From Alcanivorax sediminis (lineage in GTDB: Bacteria > Pseudomonadota > Gammaproteobacteria > Pseudomonadales > Alcanivoracaceae): a stretch of DNA of 64,000 bases. The stretch is from positions 248,001 to 312,000 of the forward strand of contig NZ_WIRE01000002.1 of NCBI RefSeq assembly GCF_009601165.1, in the 5' to 3' direction. Position numbers and translations under genes: made by a program. This document shows positions 9,512 to 18,873 of the stretch, one piece after another. The stretch's first letter is position 1, and the number at the start of each line of letters is the position of its first letter. The notes under the pieces are model-generated. The model made no database searches, was not told the DNA's origin, and saw nothing but the letters and a program-made list of their open reading frames with translations.

Positions 9512-9915
9512 CTAGCGACTGGTTACGGTGCCATGCTCAAAGCGCGGTATCTCCTGTTCCCGCTCTGGCTGCCACACTGGCAACCCCGCCTGTAGCGCCA
9601 GGCCCACCATGTCTTCGGTTCCCCGGCCACCGGGAAAGGCCACCAGTGCCTGGGGACGCCCATGGTGCAGCATGCGCCGGTTGCGCATGGGGCCGGCGGC
9701 GCGCCCATGGGCTTTCCAGTTGGCGGGATAGCTCACCTGATCCATACCGGCGTCCCTGGCCCACTGGCTGGCCAGCCGGTCTGCGCCGCTGGCATCGCAT
9801 GAATCAGCAGGCTGATTAATCCAGCCCGCCGCAGCCGCTCCATGCTGTCGGTAACACAGGTGCTGTCCCGATAGTCCCTGCCGCCGCACACCAGAATTCT
9901 CATAACACTGTCCAT
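9512..9915 (-). pseudogene. SLOG/DUF2493-like protein, broken by a frameshift
   Basis: Two overlapping frames together make one DUF2493-like (YspA-type, SLOG fold, nucleotide-binding) protein. The first (from 9915, or from the internal ATG at 9903) begins [13 protein letters not shown] and runs to LLIH. The second continues [17 protein letters not shown] and [16 protein letters not shown], then [12 protein letters not shown]. The family expects LLIHGDASGADR at the junction; one missing base near 9796-9801 explains the break. This is either a recent single-base deletion or a sequencing error. Apart from that junction all family landmarks are intact. Confidence 0.8.
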
Positions 9916-10032
9916 ATGATCAGTTTATGAAGAAGTATAAGACTATGCGCACGGTGTTGCATCCCTGTGATGGAATGGTGGCAACCTGATAACAGGCCCC
10001 TTCAGACCCTTCACAAGCAGCTTCACGGTGCG

Positions 10033-10079
10033 TTGACAGGCAGGCAGTCTAAACTTGTACAAATCAATTTTTCTGTACA
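10033..10079 (+). promoter_or_regulatory. Promoter with LitR/PplR-type operator for the photolyase operon
   Basis: TGTACA at 10056-10061 and TGTACA at 10074-10079 are separated by exactly 12 bases, matching the direct repeat T(G/A)TACA-N12-TGTA(C/T)A described for the class II LitR protein PplR1 of Pseudomonas putida. A consensus -35 TTGACA lies at 10033-10038, so the repeat would overlap the -10 region, fitting repression. The first operon gene starts at 10093 and the second gene encodes a LitR-like MerR protein, the expected ligand. Recognition is by eye. Confidence 0.8.
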
Positions 10080-10092
10080 GGTGTGCGTCGTC

Positions 10093-11046
10093 ATGGATAC
10101 AGCAGAAAAGATCCCCGTTGGCATCAGTGCCTGCTTGCTCGGTATGGAGGTTCGCCATGATGGCGGCCACAAGCATTCCCGCTATTGTACCGGTGTGCTG
10201 GCCAAGCACTTTTCCTTTCGTTCCCTGTGCCCGGAAATGGGATCGGGGTTAAGCACTCCCCGCAAGGCGTTACGCTTGATCGAGCAGGGTGACCAGCTGC
10301 GCATGGTGACGACCGACGGACTGCGTGATCACACCGACTTGATGATGGACTTTGTCGATCGCACTCTGCCCGCTCTGGATAGCTTGCGAGGTTTCATCCT
10401 CATGGCCAAATCACCCAGCTGCGGCATGGAGCGGGTGAAGGTCTACCGGGAAGACGGTGAGCTGATGCACCGGGATGCTGCGGGCCTGTTCGCCGCCGGA
10501 CTCAAGCAAGCCTACCCGCTGATGCCAATCGAGGAAGCGGGGCGGCTGAATGATGACAGCCTCCGCGAGAATTTTATCGAGCGAGTCTTCCTCTACGACG
10601 ACTGGTGCCAGCTGGTCGCCGGTGGCCTGACGCCGCAGCGACTGATTGATTTCCATAGCCGTCACAAGTTCCAGCTGCTGGCGCACTGCCAGCGCACCTA
10701 TCGTGAGCTGGGCCCCATGCTGGCCAATCTCAAGGCGCGCCCGCTGGAGGAGATTGCCAACGACTATATTCATGCGGTCATGGAAGCCATGAAGAAGCAG
10801 GTCTCCCGTGGCGCCCACGTCAATACCTTGCAGCATATGGCGGGGTTCCTGCGTGAGGGACTGAGCCAGGAAGACCGCACGTTGATCAACGAACAGATTG
10901 ATGCCTATCTGCGCGAAGATGTGCCTTTGATCGTGCCGATGACCTTGCTGCGTGGTGCCTTGCGGAAAGTGGATCAGCCCTATCTGCAGGCACAGCGCTA
11001 CCTCAATCCCTATCCGGATTCCCTGGGTTTAAGGAACCGGGTGTGA
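10093..11046 (+). CDS. DUF523 and DUF1722 (YbgA-like) domain protein
   Basis: A 317-aa cytosolic protein. The N-terminal DUF523 domain carries IPVGISACLLGMEVRHDGGHK and the later cysteine motif SPSCGMERVKVY; the C-terminal DUF1722/YbgA domain runs from about residue 185 (LIDFHSRHKFQLLAHCQRTYRELG). Family function is not established, but it recurs next to photolyase genes, as here and in E. coli (ybgA-phr). The frame is open further upstream, but ATG 10093 gives the family N-terminus and lies just after the operator. It overlaps the next gene by four bases. Confidence 0.9.
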   Translation: MDTAEKIPVGISACLLGMEVRHDGGHKHSRYCTGVLAKHFSFRSLCPEMGSGLSTPRKALRLIEQGDQLRMVTTDGLRDHTDLMMDFVDRTLPALDSLRGFILMAKSPSCGMERVKVYREDGELMHRDAAGLFAAGLKQAYPLMPIEEAGRLNDDSLRENFIERVFLYDDWCQLVAGGLTPQRLIDFHSRHKFQLLAHCQRTYRELGPMLANLKARPLEEIANDYIHAVMEAMKKQVSRGAHVNTLQHMAGFLREGLSQEDRTLINEQIDAYLREDVPLIVPMTLLRGALRKVDQPYLQAQRYLNPYPDSLGLRNRV

Positions 11047-11921
11047 GTGAGACGGTGGTGTCGGTTACCCCTGACGATGGGGGCTACAGCATTCAGGCGG
11101 TCAGTGAGCGCTGTGGAATCAACCCGGTCACGCTGCGAGCCTGGGAGCGTCGCTACGGTTTACTCAAGCCATCACGCACCGCCAAGGGTCATCGGCGTTA
11201 TTCCGAGGAGCAACTGGCGCGGGTGCAGGCGGTGGTGCAGTGGCTTGAGAAAGGCGTGCCAATCCGTCAGGTGCAGGCACTGCTGGATTCGTCCAGTGCG
11301 ACAAATGAACTGACGGCAGAGCCGGTGTGGCAGGAAGCCCGGGAGCGTGCTCTTGAGGCACTGGAAAGCCTGAATCTCAGACGTCTTGAGCAGCAGCTCA
11401 ACGGACTGCTGGCAGACTATGGCCATGCCCGGGTAATTACTGAATTTTCTGACCCACTGCGGGAGCAGTTGTCACTGTCGCCATCCCTTTCCTTGCAGGC
11501 GGCAATGCTGCACAGCCTGTTGACTCAAAAGTGGTCCGGCAAGGCCCTGTCACTGGCCCCCGGTCGCAAAAGAGTGGGATGGGTGCTGGTGCCCCTGGGT
11601 GATCCTCTGGCGGCACTGGAGTTGGCCATGGTCATGAACGTTCCCCTGTGGTGCCTGGATCAACCTGCGGACGTGGACGCCCTCATACAGCGTCATGCTT
11701 CCCATCCTCATTTCGGTGTTCTCTGGGTGGCCAATGCCTTGCCCAATGCGGTGCAGCGTGCCCGCTGGCTGCCCAGTGAGACACCCACATTCCCGGCCTG
11801 CATCTGGGGCCCTCTGGCTGAGCAGATGGCGGGCGATTTACCCGGCGTTCATCTGCTGGAGGGGAGTCGTACCGACGTGGCTGACGCCTTGCTCGATCAT
11901 GATCTGGAGATGTCATCGTGA
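11043..11921 (+). CDS. MerR-family regulator, class II LitR/PplR-like (light-responsive)
   Basis: A 292-aa protein. The N-terminal MerR helix-turn-helix (about residues 15-80) reads YSIQAVSERCGINPVTLRAWERRYGLL then KGHRRYSEEQL. The C-terminal ~200 residues align in length with the B12-binding half of CarH/LitR, but the cobalamin motif (ExDxHxxG) is absent: the equivalent stretch reads VPLGDPLAALELAMV without the axial histidine. It therefore fits class II LitR proteins, which do not bind B12 and take light input from a partner photoreceptor. The GTG start overlaps the preceding stop; its stop overlaps the photolyase start. Likely represses its own operon through the site at 10056-10079 (inference). 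Confidence 0.85.
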   Translation: MSETVVSVTPDDGGYSIQAVSERCGINPVTLRAWERRYGLLKPSRTAKGHRRYSEEQLARVQAVVQWLEKGVPIRQVQALLDSSSATNELTAEPVWQEARERALEALESLNLRRLEQQLNGLLADYGHARVITEFSDPLREQLSLSPSLSLQAAMLHSLLTQKWSGKALSLAPGRKRVGWVLVPLGDPLAALELAMVMNVPLWCLDQPADVDALIQRHASHPHFGVLWVANALPNAVQRARWLPSETPTFPACIWGPLAEQMAGDLPGVHLLEGSRTDVADALLDHDLEMSS

Positions 11922-13360
11922 ACCTGGTCTGGTATCGCAACGACTTGCGCATACATGCCCACCGCGCCTTGCAGGAAGCCCTGCAGGCTGAGGGCCCAGT
12001 CACTGCTGTGTATTTCATTTGCGAAGATCAGTGGGATAGCCATGGTGTTGCCCCATTGCGTCGCTGGTATGTTTTGCACAGCCTCAATGAACTCGGTGAG
12101 CAGCTCGCCCAGCGAGGTATTACGCTGCATGTGGTGGACGCTGGTGACTTTAGTCAGGTCCCCCAAAAGCTGGCCAGTCTCGTTCGGGAACACGGCGTTG
12201 AGCGCATCTTTTGTACCCGCGAATATCCGCTGAACGAACGGCGCCGCGATGAAGCCGTGGCCGCGGAGATGGACAAGCAAGGTGTCGCAATTCGTGGTTT
12301 CGATGACAGCGTGCTGGTACCGCCCACTACATTGCGCACTGGCAAGGGCACTCCCTACACGGTTTTCAGTGCCTACAAAAAGCGCTGGGATGTGTGGCTG
12401 GAGCAGCATTTCTCTATCCCGGGCCTGCCCGGGAGCATGGCAGCCAAATCGGCAAAATTTGCCGGCAAGGCCGTCGTCGACAAGGCTCTGGATCGGGTAT
12501 CCGTGCCCGCTTCCCTGACCGATCTGTGGACACCGGGAGAACAGGCGGCGGCCCAGCAGCTTGAGTACTTTGTTGGCCGTCATCTCGGCCAGTACCGCAA
12601 GCATCGGGATTTCCCCTCGCTGACCGCCACCAGCAGTCTTTCTGCTGCGTTGTCTGCAGGCACGTTGTCACCGGCCAGTTGCTTCCATGCTGCGCGGCAG
12701 GCCATGTCCGATGCCGGCGCTCGCGACGGCGCTGCCTGCTGGATCGGGGAGCTGGCCTGGCGGGACTTCTATCGCCAGATCATGGCGCAGTACCCGCGAT
12801 TGAGTTGGGGCAGGGCCTTCCGCCCGGAAACGGATCTGCTGGAGTGGGATAACGACGACGATCTGTTCCAGGCCTGGTGCGAAGGGCGCACCGGTTATCC
12901 GCTGGTGGATGCCGCCATGCGCCAGCTGGTGGCCACAGGCTGGATGCACAATCGCTTGCGCATGGTGACCGCCATGTTCCTCAGCAAGCACCTCTGGCAG
13001 GACTGGCGTCGGGGCGAAGACTTTTTTATGCAGCACCTGATCGACGGTGACTTCGCCGCCAACAATGGAGGCTGGCAGTGGAGTGCCTCCACCGGCACGG
13101 ATGCGGTGCCGTATTTTCGTGTTTTCAATCCGGTACGCCAGAGTCAGCGCTTTGATGCTGAGGGTAAATTTATTGCCTATTGGGTGCCGGAGCTGAAAGC
13201 GCTGGACAACAAGACCATTCATGAACCCTGGAAGCAGCCTTTACTGGTGCCGGACTATCCAGCACCTATCGTGCCCCATGCGGGAGTGCGTGAGCGGGTA
13301 ACGGAGTCGTTTAAGGGGGCTAAACAGGCTTATGATCAATTACAGGGGGTAGACGCATGA
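11918..13360 (+). CDS. phr: Deoxyribodipyrimidine photolyase
   Basis: Light-driven repair of cyclobutane pyrimidine dimers. The N-terminal antenna-chromophore Rossmann domain begins NLVWYRNDLRIHAHRAL. The C-terminal FAD domain carries the family signatures WIGELAWRDFYRQIMAQYP, GYPLVDAAMRQLVATGWMHN and NNGGWQWSASTGTDAVPYFR. Length 480 aa is that of class I CPD photolyases. GTG start, overlapping the upstream regulator gene by four bases, and overlapping the next gene by four, so translation is coupled through the operon. Confidence 0.96.
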   Translation: MNLVWYRNDLRIHAHRALQEALQAEGPVTAVYFICEDQWDSHGVAPLRRWYVLHSLNELGEQLAQRGITLHVVDAGDFSQVPQKLASLVREHGVERIFCTREYPLNERRRDEAVAAEMDKQGVAIRGFDDSVLVPPTTLRTGKGTPYTVFSAYKKRWDVWLEQHFSIPGLPGSMAAKSAKFAGKAVVDKALDRVSVPASLTDLWTPGEQAAAQQLEYFVGRHLGQYRKHRDFPSLTATSSLSAALSAGTLSPASCFHAARQAMSDAGARDGAACWIGELAWRDFYRQIMAQYPRLSWGRAFRPETDLLEWDNDDDLFQAWCEGRTGYPLVDAAMRQLVATGWMHNRLRMVTAMFLSKHLWQDWRRGEDFFMQHLIDGDFAANNGGWQWSASTGTDAVPYFRVFNPVRQSQRFDAEGKFIAYWVPELKALDNKTIHEPWKQPLLVPDYPAPIVPHAGVRERVTESFKGAKQAYDQLQGVDA

Positions 13361-14613
13361 AGCAACGTATAGCCATCGTCGGAGCAGGAATCAGTGGCCT
13401 GACAGCAGCCTGGTATCTGGCTGAGCAGAATGAAGTGGAAGTCTTTGAAGCCGGCGATTACCTCGGGGGACATACCTGTACGGTGTCGGTGGAGCGTGAC
13501 CATGGTCGCTACGCCATCGATATGGGCTTTATCGTCTTCAACGATCGCACCTATCCCCACTATCTGAAACTGCTTGATGACCTCGACTTATCAGGGCAGC
13601 CTACTTCCATGGGGTTTGCGGTGAGCGATCAACGCAATGGCCTGGAATATTGTGGCGATGGTCTGGGCGGCGTGTTTGCACGCAAGCGTGACTGGTTCAG
13701 TCCGGCCCACTGGCGTTTCGTTCGAGAGATTCTGCGTTTCAACAAGGAGGCTACCGCGCTGCTGGACGATCCGGAAGGAGATATGCCGTTAGGCGAGTAC
13801 CTGACACGACACGGTTACAGTGATCGTTTCCGTCGTGACTATGTGCTCGCCATGGGCGGGGCCATCTGGTCCTGTTCGCTGGCTCAGATGGAGGCGTTTC
13901 CAGCCCGATTCTTTATCCGTTTCTTTGATCATCATGGCCTGCTGTCGCTGACCAATCGCCCGCAATGGTTCGTGGTGCCGGGTGGTTCCAACCAGTACGT
14001 ATCCAGGCTGGTGGCGCGTTGCCCGGCCACTTTCCATGTGGCCACGCCGGTGCAGTCCGTTACCCGTCACGCCAGCCACGTGACCGTGGTTGCCAATGGC
14101 GAGGCAAGGGAGTTCGATCAAGTCATCTTTGCCTGCCACAGCGATCAGGTATTGCCCATGCTGCAGGACCCGGACGCCCGGGAAAACGCCTGTCTTTCCC
14201 AGCTCGGCTACCAGGAAAACGAGGTGGTGCTACATACGGATACCCGGTTGCTGCCGAAGCGGGAGCGGGTCTGGTCCAGCTGGAACGCGATGCTCATGAA
14301 GCAGGATACTGATCGCATCCAGGTGACCTACAACATGAATATCTTGCAGGGCATCGAGTCCCCCGAAACCTTCTGTGTGACCCTGAACGCCACCGACCGC
14401 ATTGATCCCGCCAAGGTGCTGGAGCGTCGTCATTTTTCCCACCCGTTATTCACACCGGAAACGGAAGCCGCGCGCGAAATCCTGCTGTCAGCCAACGGCA
14501 GTAACCGCACCTGGTACGCCGGCGCCTGGTGCCGCAATGGCTTCCATGAAGACGGAGTGGTGTCAGCGCTGAATGTGGTCACCGCTCTGGGTAAAAACAG
14601 GGTGGCCGCATGA
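13357..14613 (+). CDS. FAD-dependent NAD(P)-binding amine-oxidase-like protein (UfaD-like)
   Basis: A 418-aa flavoprotein. The N-terminal dinucleotide-binding motif is IAIVGAGISGLTAAWYLAEQ, then the amine-oxidase GGHT motif and DMGFIVFNDRTYPHYLKLL; the C-terminal FAD contact is WYAGAWCRNGFHEDGVVSAL. Members of this family sit next to cyclopropane-synthase-like methyltransferases in many proteobacteria; the furan fatty acid desaturase UfaD belongs to this kind of protein. A fatty-acyl desaturase role here is inference from context. Confidence 0.88.
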   Translation: MKQRIAIVGAGISGLTAAWYLAEQNEVEVFEAGDYLGGHTCTVSVERDHGRYAIDMGFIVFNDRTYPHYLKLLDDLDLSGQPTSMGFAVSDQRNGLEYCGDGLGGVFARKRDWFSPAHWRFVREILRFNKEATALLDDPEGDMPLGEYLTRHGYSDRFRRDYVLAMGGAIWSCSLAQMEAFPARFFIRFFDHHGLLSLTNRPQWFVVPGGSNQYVSRLVARCPATFHVATPVQSVTRHASHVTVVANGEAREFDQVIFACHSDQVLPMLQDPDARENACLSQLGYQENEVVLHTDTRLLPKRERVWSSWNAMLMKQDTDRIQVTYNMNILQGIESPETFCVTLNATDRIDPAKVLERRHFSHPLFTPETEAAREILLSANGSNRTWYAGAWCRNGFHEDGVVSALNVVTALGKNRVAA

Positions 14614-15389
14614 TAGGCCAGGCGGTCGCCAGGGGGCGGGTATGGCACCAGCGGAATGTGCCCTTCACCCATCGTTTTGATTATCCCCTGTGGCTGGTGT
14701 GGTGTGATCTCGAACAGATCCCCGACCTGCTGGCTTCGTCTCCCTGGTGGGGGCGGGCCTGGCGGCCAGTGGTGTTTCGTGATCGGGATTTCGTTGATGG
14801 CAGTGATGCGCCGTTACTGGACAAGGTGCGCCGCCAGGCAGCGGATGCCGGTCTCGACTGGCAGCAGGGCAGGGTATGCATGCTCGGTCAGTGGCGTACC
14901 TTCGGTACATTATTTAATCCGCTGGTACTGTATCTGCATTTCCCCGAGGGTTCTGATCAGCCGGACAGCATGTTGGCGGAAGTCCAGAACACACCCTGGA
15001 AGGAAAGGCACTTCTATGCCTTGCCGCTGGCCATGGATGATGAAGGGGCGCTGGTGGTGGACCACGACAAGACGTTCCATGTCTCGCCGTTCCTGCCCAT
15101 GGCGTTGCGATACCACTGGCGTCTTCACGTTGCCTTTCCCGATTTTCGCTTAATTTTGAAGGATAAAAGTGACGATGAGGTGGTGTTCGCTGCAGGTATC
15201 AACATGACGTTGATGCATCCGAATCGCTCCGTCATGCGTAATGTCATTATGGCGATGGGTGCCAGAGGGGTTGTGACCCTGAAAGGCATCTACTGGCAAG
15301 CATTCAAACTGTGGCGAAAGGGCGCGCGATTCCATCGCCACCCGCAACCACAAGATCACGGACCAAACGAAAGTGAAAGGAGAGGGTAA
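14610..15389 (+). CDS. DUF1365 domain-containing protein
   Basis: A 259-aa protein with the DUF1365 N-terminus (GRVWHQRNVPFTHRFDYPLWL) and the internal FNPLVLYLHF motif and FHVSPFLPM. Function unproven; the family co-occurs with the FAD oxidoreductase and cyclopropane-fatty-acid methyltransferase on either side of it, suggesting a joint lipid modification pathway. Its ATG overlaps the previous stop (ATGA) and its stop shares one base with the next start. Confidence 0.9.
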   Translation: MIGQAVARGRVWHQRNVPFTHRFDYPLWLVWCDLEQIPDLLASSPWWGRAWRPVVFRDRDFVDGSDAPLLDKVRRQAADAGLDWQQGRVCMLGQWRTFGTLFNPLVLYLHFPEGSDQPDSMLAEVQNTPWKERHFYALPLAMDDEGALVVDHDKTFHVSPFLPMALRYHWRLHVAFPDFRLILKDKSDDEVVFAAGINMTLMHPNRSVMRNVIMAMGARGVVTLKGIYWQAFKLWRKGARFHRHPQPQDHGPNESERRG

Positions 15390-16651
15390 TGCAGTCTGGT
15401 GAAAATGCATCCAACAATAGCATTGTTGCCCGCGATCAGGCCTCAGGCCTGGCCGGCGTAGCGCGCCGACTGGTGCTGAAACAATTGCAGGCATTGCCCC
15501 ATGGCGCGCTGCGTATCGAAGAGCCGGATGGCACGGTGGTCAATCTGGGCGACAGTGCTGAGGCTGGCGTGATTCAGCTGCGCGACTGGCGCACCTACTC
15601 CATGATGATGAGCGGTGGTGCCCTTGGTGCCGCAGAGGCCTACATGGAAGGGGGCTGGGACAGCCCGGACCTGGTGGCGGTGATTCGCTATTTCGCAGCC
15701 AACATCCAGGCCATGCGAGCACTGGAAGGTGGCTTGGCCAAAGTGTCTAAACCGGCATTGAAACTGCTGCACCGTCACAATCGCAACTCCCTGCAAGGTT
15801 CCCGCCGCAACATCGCTGCCCACTATGATCTGGGCAATGATTTCTTCGCCCTCTTTCTCGATCGCTCCATGATGTACTCCAGTGCGGTTTATCCGCGAGC
15901 GGATGCTGGCCTGGAAGAAGCGGCAGAGCACAAACTGGATCTGGTCTGTCAGCGGCTGGAATTGCAGCCGGGGATGGAGGTGCTGGAGATCGGTACCGGC
16001 TGGGGTGGGCTGGCGATCCATGCGGCCAGACAATATGGCGTTAATGTCACCACCACCACCATTTCTCGGGAGCAGGCTCGTTACGCCCGTGAGCAGGTGA
16101 AGGCTGCAGGTCTTGAAGATCGCATTACCATCCTTGAGCAGGATTATCGTGAACTGGAAGGGCAGTACGATCGCGTGGTGTCCATCGAGATGATTGAAGC
16201 GGTGGGGGCAGAGTTCCTGCCCAGTTACTTCAAAGTGTTGGGCGAAAGGCTGAAGCCTGAGGGCAAGTTGTTGCTACAGGCCATTACCGTGCCGGATCAG
16301 CGATACGATTACGCCCGCAAGCAAGTGGATTTCATCAAGCGCTATATCTTCCCGGGCGGTTTCCTGCCCAGCGTGTCGGTGATGACCGAGCACTTCACTC
16401 GCCATACCGATCTGGTGGCTACGGAGTTGTACGACATCGGCCTCGACTATGCCCGTACCCTGCATCACTGGCGCGAGCGTTTCCTGGCGACCCTGCCGAA
16501 GATTCGCGAGCTGGGATTTGACCAGCGCTTCATTCGCATGTGGGACTATTATCTGTGCTATTGCGAAGGGGCGTTTCTGGAAAGGGCGATCAGTACCGTG
16601 CATATCGTTGCCACGGGGCCTCAGTGGCGTCCTGAATCTGACGCTAGATAA
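15389..16651 (+). CDS. Cyclopropane/furan fatty acid SAM-dependent methyltransferase (CfaS/UfaM-like)
   Basis: A 420-aa class I SAM methyltransferase acting on unsaturated phospholipid acyl chains. The SAM site is VLEIGTGWGGLAIHAARQYG; the family stretch YDLGNDFFALFLDRSMMYSSA precedes it and ERVVSIEMIEAVG-type and KRYIFPGGFLPS motifs follow. AAAGGAGAGGG lies just upstream of the ATG. In P. putida a UfaM-type enzyme is among the light-induced LitR targets, and here the gene is last in the photolyase operon. Whether it makes cyclopropane or 10/11-methyl (furan precursor) lipids cannot be told from sequence alone. Confidence 0.9.
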   Translation: MQSGENASNNSIVARDQASGLAGVARRLVLKQLQALPHGALRIEEPDGTVVNLGDSAEAGVIQLRDWRTYSMMMSGGALGAAEAYMEGGWDSPDLVAVIRYFAANIQAMRALEGGLAKVSKPALKLLHRHNRNSLQGSRRNIAAHYDLGNDFFALFLDRSMMYSSAVYPRADAGLEEAAEHKLDLVCQRLELQPGMEVLEIGTGWGGLAIHAARQYGVNVTTTTISREQARYAREQVKAAGLEDRITILEQDYRELEGQYDRVVSIEMIEAVGAEFLPSYFKVLGERLKPEGKLLLQAITVPDQRYDYARKQVDFIKRYIFPGGFLPSVSVMTEHFTRHTDLVATELYDIGLDYARTLHHWRERFLATLPKIRELGFDQRFIRMWDYYLCYCEGAFLERAISTVHIVATGPQWRPESDAR

Positions 16652-16900
16652 AACGTTCTGCACAGGGTTCGCCAGCGCCATGTCTATTGCGTCTGGCGCC
16701 CGTGCTTGTTTTCTGGCGTTTCCCACCATTGAAAATTACCGCTCTCAGGCGCAGTTTTAAGGTATGACGGGCGCGCTGGCCTGGTGTCAGCACTCATTGG
16801 GCAGCATTGTGGTATTATGCCCGCCTTATTTTTCGCCATCCATGTTTTGGGTGGCCTTAAGTGATTGATATCAATTGATATTTTTCTGGCGGTGATAGCA

Positions 16901-17950
16901 ATGACTGCAGAGGCACAAGCTCTGGTACAGGCCCACCTTGCAAAGGTGGTGCAGGATGATTCGCTGACGGACGAGCAGCGACTGGCCTACCGTGAACGTA
17001 TCAAGTCTTTGTTACGCGAACGTGACGCTGTGCTGGTGGCCCATTACTACACCGACCCCGAAATTCAGTCGCTGGCAGAAGAGACCGGTGGCTGTGTATC
17101 GGACTCGCTGGAAATGGCCCGTTTTGGCAAGGAGCATCCTGCTTCCACCCTGATCGTGGCTGGCGTGAAATTCATGGGCGAGACGGCCAAGATTCTCAGC
17201 CCGGAGAAGCGGGTGTTCATGCCCACCCTGGAAGCCACCTGCTCACTGGATATCGGTTGCCCCGAGCAGGAGTTCTCTGATTTCTGCGACCAGCACCCGG
17301 ACCGCACCGTGGTGGTCTACGCCAATACCTCTGCGGCGGTAAAGGCCCGCGCCGATTGGGTGGTCACGTCCTCCATCGCGGTGGAACTGATTGAGCACCT
17401 GGATCGCAACGGGGAGAAAATTCTCTGGGCTCCGGACAAGCACCTGGGTAGCTATGTGCGCGACAAGGCGGGTGCCGACGTACTGTGCTGGGACGGCGCC
17501 TGCATCGTCCATGAAGAGTTCAAGGCTCAGGGCCTGCTGGATCTCAAGAAAGCCTACCCGGAAGCTGCCGTACTGGTGCACCCGGAATCCCCGGCTTCGG
17601 TGGTGGCGATTGCCGACGTCGTGGGTTCCACATCGCAGCTGATCAAGGCCGCCTGCGACATGGACAACGACACCTTCATCGTGGCCACCGACAAGGGCAT
17701 CTTCTACAAGATGCAGCAGCTGGCCCCGGAGAAAACCTTCCTTGAAGCACCCACCGCCGGCTCTGGCGCCACTTGCCGCAGCTGCGCCCACTGCCCGTGG
17801 ATGGCCATGAACGGCCTGCAGAACATGGTCGAGGTGCTGGAAAGCGAGAATGGCAACGGCCAGGAAATCTTCGTTGATCCGGCACTGGCAGAAAAAGCCA
17901 TGGTGCCGCTCAACCGCATGCTGGATTTCGGCAAGTCCCTCAAAGGGTAA
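16901..17950 (+). CDS. nadA: Quinolinate synthase A
   Basis: Condenses iminoaspartate with dihydroxyacetone phosphate to quinolinate in de novo NAD synthesis. The three conserved [4Fe-4S] cysteines are in [26 protein letters not shown] and [19 protein letters not shown] 16901 gives a 349-aa protein like E. coli NadA; the open frame 12 codons upstream is hydrophobic and unlike the family. Appears monocistronic. Confidence 0.96.
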   Translation: MTAEAQALVQAHLAKVVQDDSLTDEQRLAYRERIKSLLRERDAVLVAHYYTDPEIQSLAEETGGCVSDSLEMARFGKEHPASTLIVAGVKFMGETAKILSPEKRVFMPTLEATCSLDIGCPEQEFSDFCDQHPDRTVVVYANTSAAVKARADWVVTSSIAVELIEHLDRNGEKILWAPDKHLGSYVRDKAGADVLCWDGACIVHEEFKAQGLLDLKKAYPEAAVLVHPESPASVVAIADVVGSTSQLIKAACDMDNDTFIVATDKGIFYKMQQLAPEKTFLEAPTAGSGATCRSCAHCPWMAMNGLQNMVEVLESENGNGQEIFVDPALAEKAMVPLNRMLDFGKSLKG

Positions 17951-18009
17951 AGGGTGTCGTCAGGCTCTCGGTGCCTGAAGCTTGTGCCATCACAAGTGTG
18001 AACCCAAAG

Positions 18010-18080
18010 CGAGTTATGAGTAACGAGTTTCGAAAACCCGGGTTGGCCTTTCGCGACTCGATACTCGAAACTCGATACTT
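18010..18080. repeat. Inverted heptad-repeat element, copy A
   Basis: The left arm contains GAGTAACGAGTTTCGA and the right arm TCGATACTCGAAACTCGA; both are strings of CGAGNNN heptads in opposite orientation around a short centre. Related elements lie at 18874-19021 and 53792-54007. It ends about 20 bases before the exporter gene. Confidence 0.7.
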
Positions 18081-18101
18081 TCTTTTGAATTGAGTCTCCC
18101 C

Positions 18102-18869
18102 ATGGAATACCTCTCTGACCCCTGGCTCGCTGCCGCCTTGCTGGGCGCTGGCGTTCTTGCCGGTTTTATCAACACCCTCGCCGGTGGCGGCGGGCTGCTG
18201 ATTCTGCCGTTGCTGATGCTCACCGGCATGAGTGCGGCGCTGGCCAATGGCACCATGCGGGTGGGGGTGTTGATCCAGAGCATTGAGGCGGTGCGCCAGT
18301 TCAACAAGCGCGGCACCATGCCGTTCGCGCCGTTGCCGGCCATTCTGGTGCCCTGTTTGCTGGGTACCCTGGTGGGCGCGCTGGCTGCGGCGTATCTGCC
18401 GGAAGCCATTCTCAAACCGGTGCTGCTCACCACCCTGGTGGTGGTGGCCCTGATCATGGTGCTCAAGCCCAACCAGATGACTCCGGGGCCGGAAGAGATA
18501 CCGTTGGTGCCCAACGATTCCCTGCCAGCCTGGATCGGGCTGTTCTTTGCCGGTGTTTATGGCGGCTTTGTTCAGGCCGGGGTCGGCTTTGTGCTGATTG
18601 CCGTGCTGGTGGGGCAAATGCGCTATGACCTGCTACGCGGCAATGCTCTGAAGCTGGCCATCACCGGCAGCTTCACCGTGCTCGCCCTGGGCATCTTTGT
18701 GTGGCGGGATCAGGTGGCCTGGCTCCCCGGCTTGCTGGTCGCTGCGGGCACCCTGGTCGGCGTGCGTCTGGGGGTTGGCTTCGCTCATCGGGTCTCGCCC
18801 AAAGTCCTCAAGCGCATCCTGCTGGTGATGGTGCTGGCGGTGTGTCTGGCGGCGGCGATCAAGGGCTGA
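18102..18869 (+). CDS. TSUP (TauE/SafE) family membrane exporter
   Basis: A 255-aa integral membrane protein with about eight hydrophobic segments. The family hallmark is the N-terminal GFINTLAGGGGLLILPLLML and its second-half counterpart GFVQAGVGFVLIAVL (internal repeat). TSUP proteins export sulfite, sulfoacetate or similar small organic anions; the substrate here is not deducible. The ATG at 18102 is preferred over a TTG four codons upstream. It is enclosed by inverted heptad repeats. Confidence 0.9.
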   Translation: MEYLSDPWLAAALLGAGVLAGFINTLAGGGGLLILPLLMLTGMSAALANGTMRVGVLIQSIEAVRQFNKRGTMPFAPLPAILVPCLLGTLVGALAAAYLPEAILKPVLLTTLVVVALIMVLKPNQMTPGPEEIPLVPNDSLPAWIGLFFAGVYGGFVQAGVGFVLIAVLVGQMRYDLLRGNALKLAITGSFTVLALGIFVWRDQVAWLPGLLVAAGTLVGVRLGVGFAHRVSPKVLKRILLVMVLAVCLAAAIKG

Positions 18870-18873
18870 GAAA

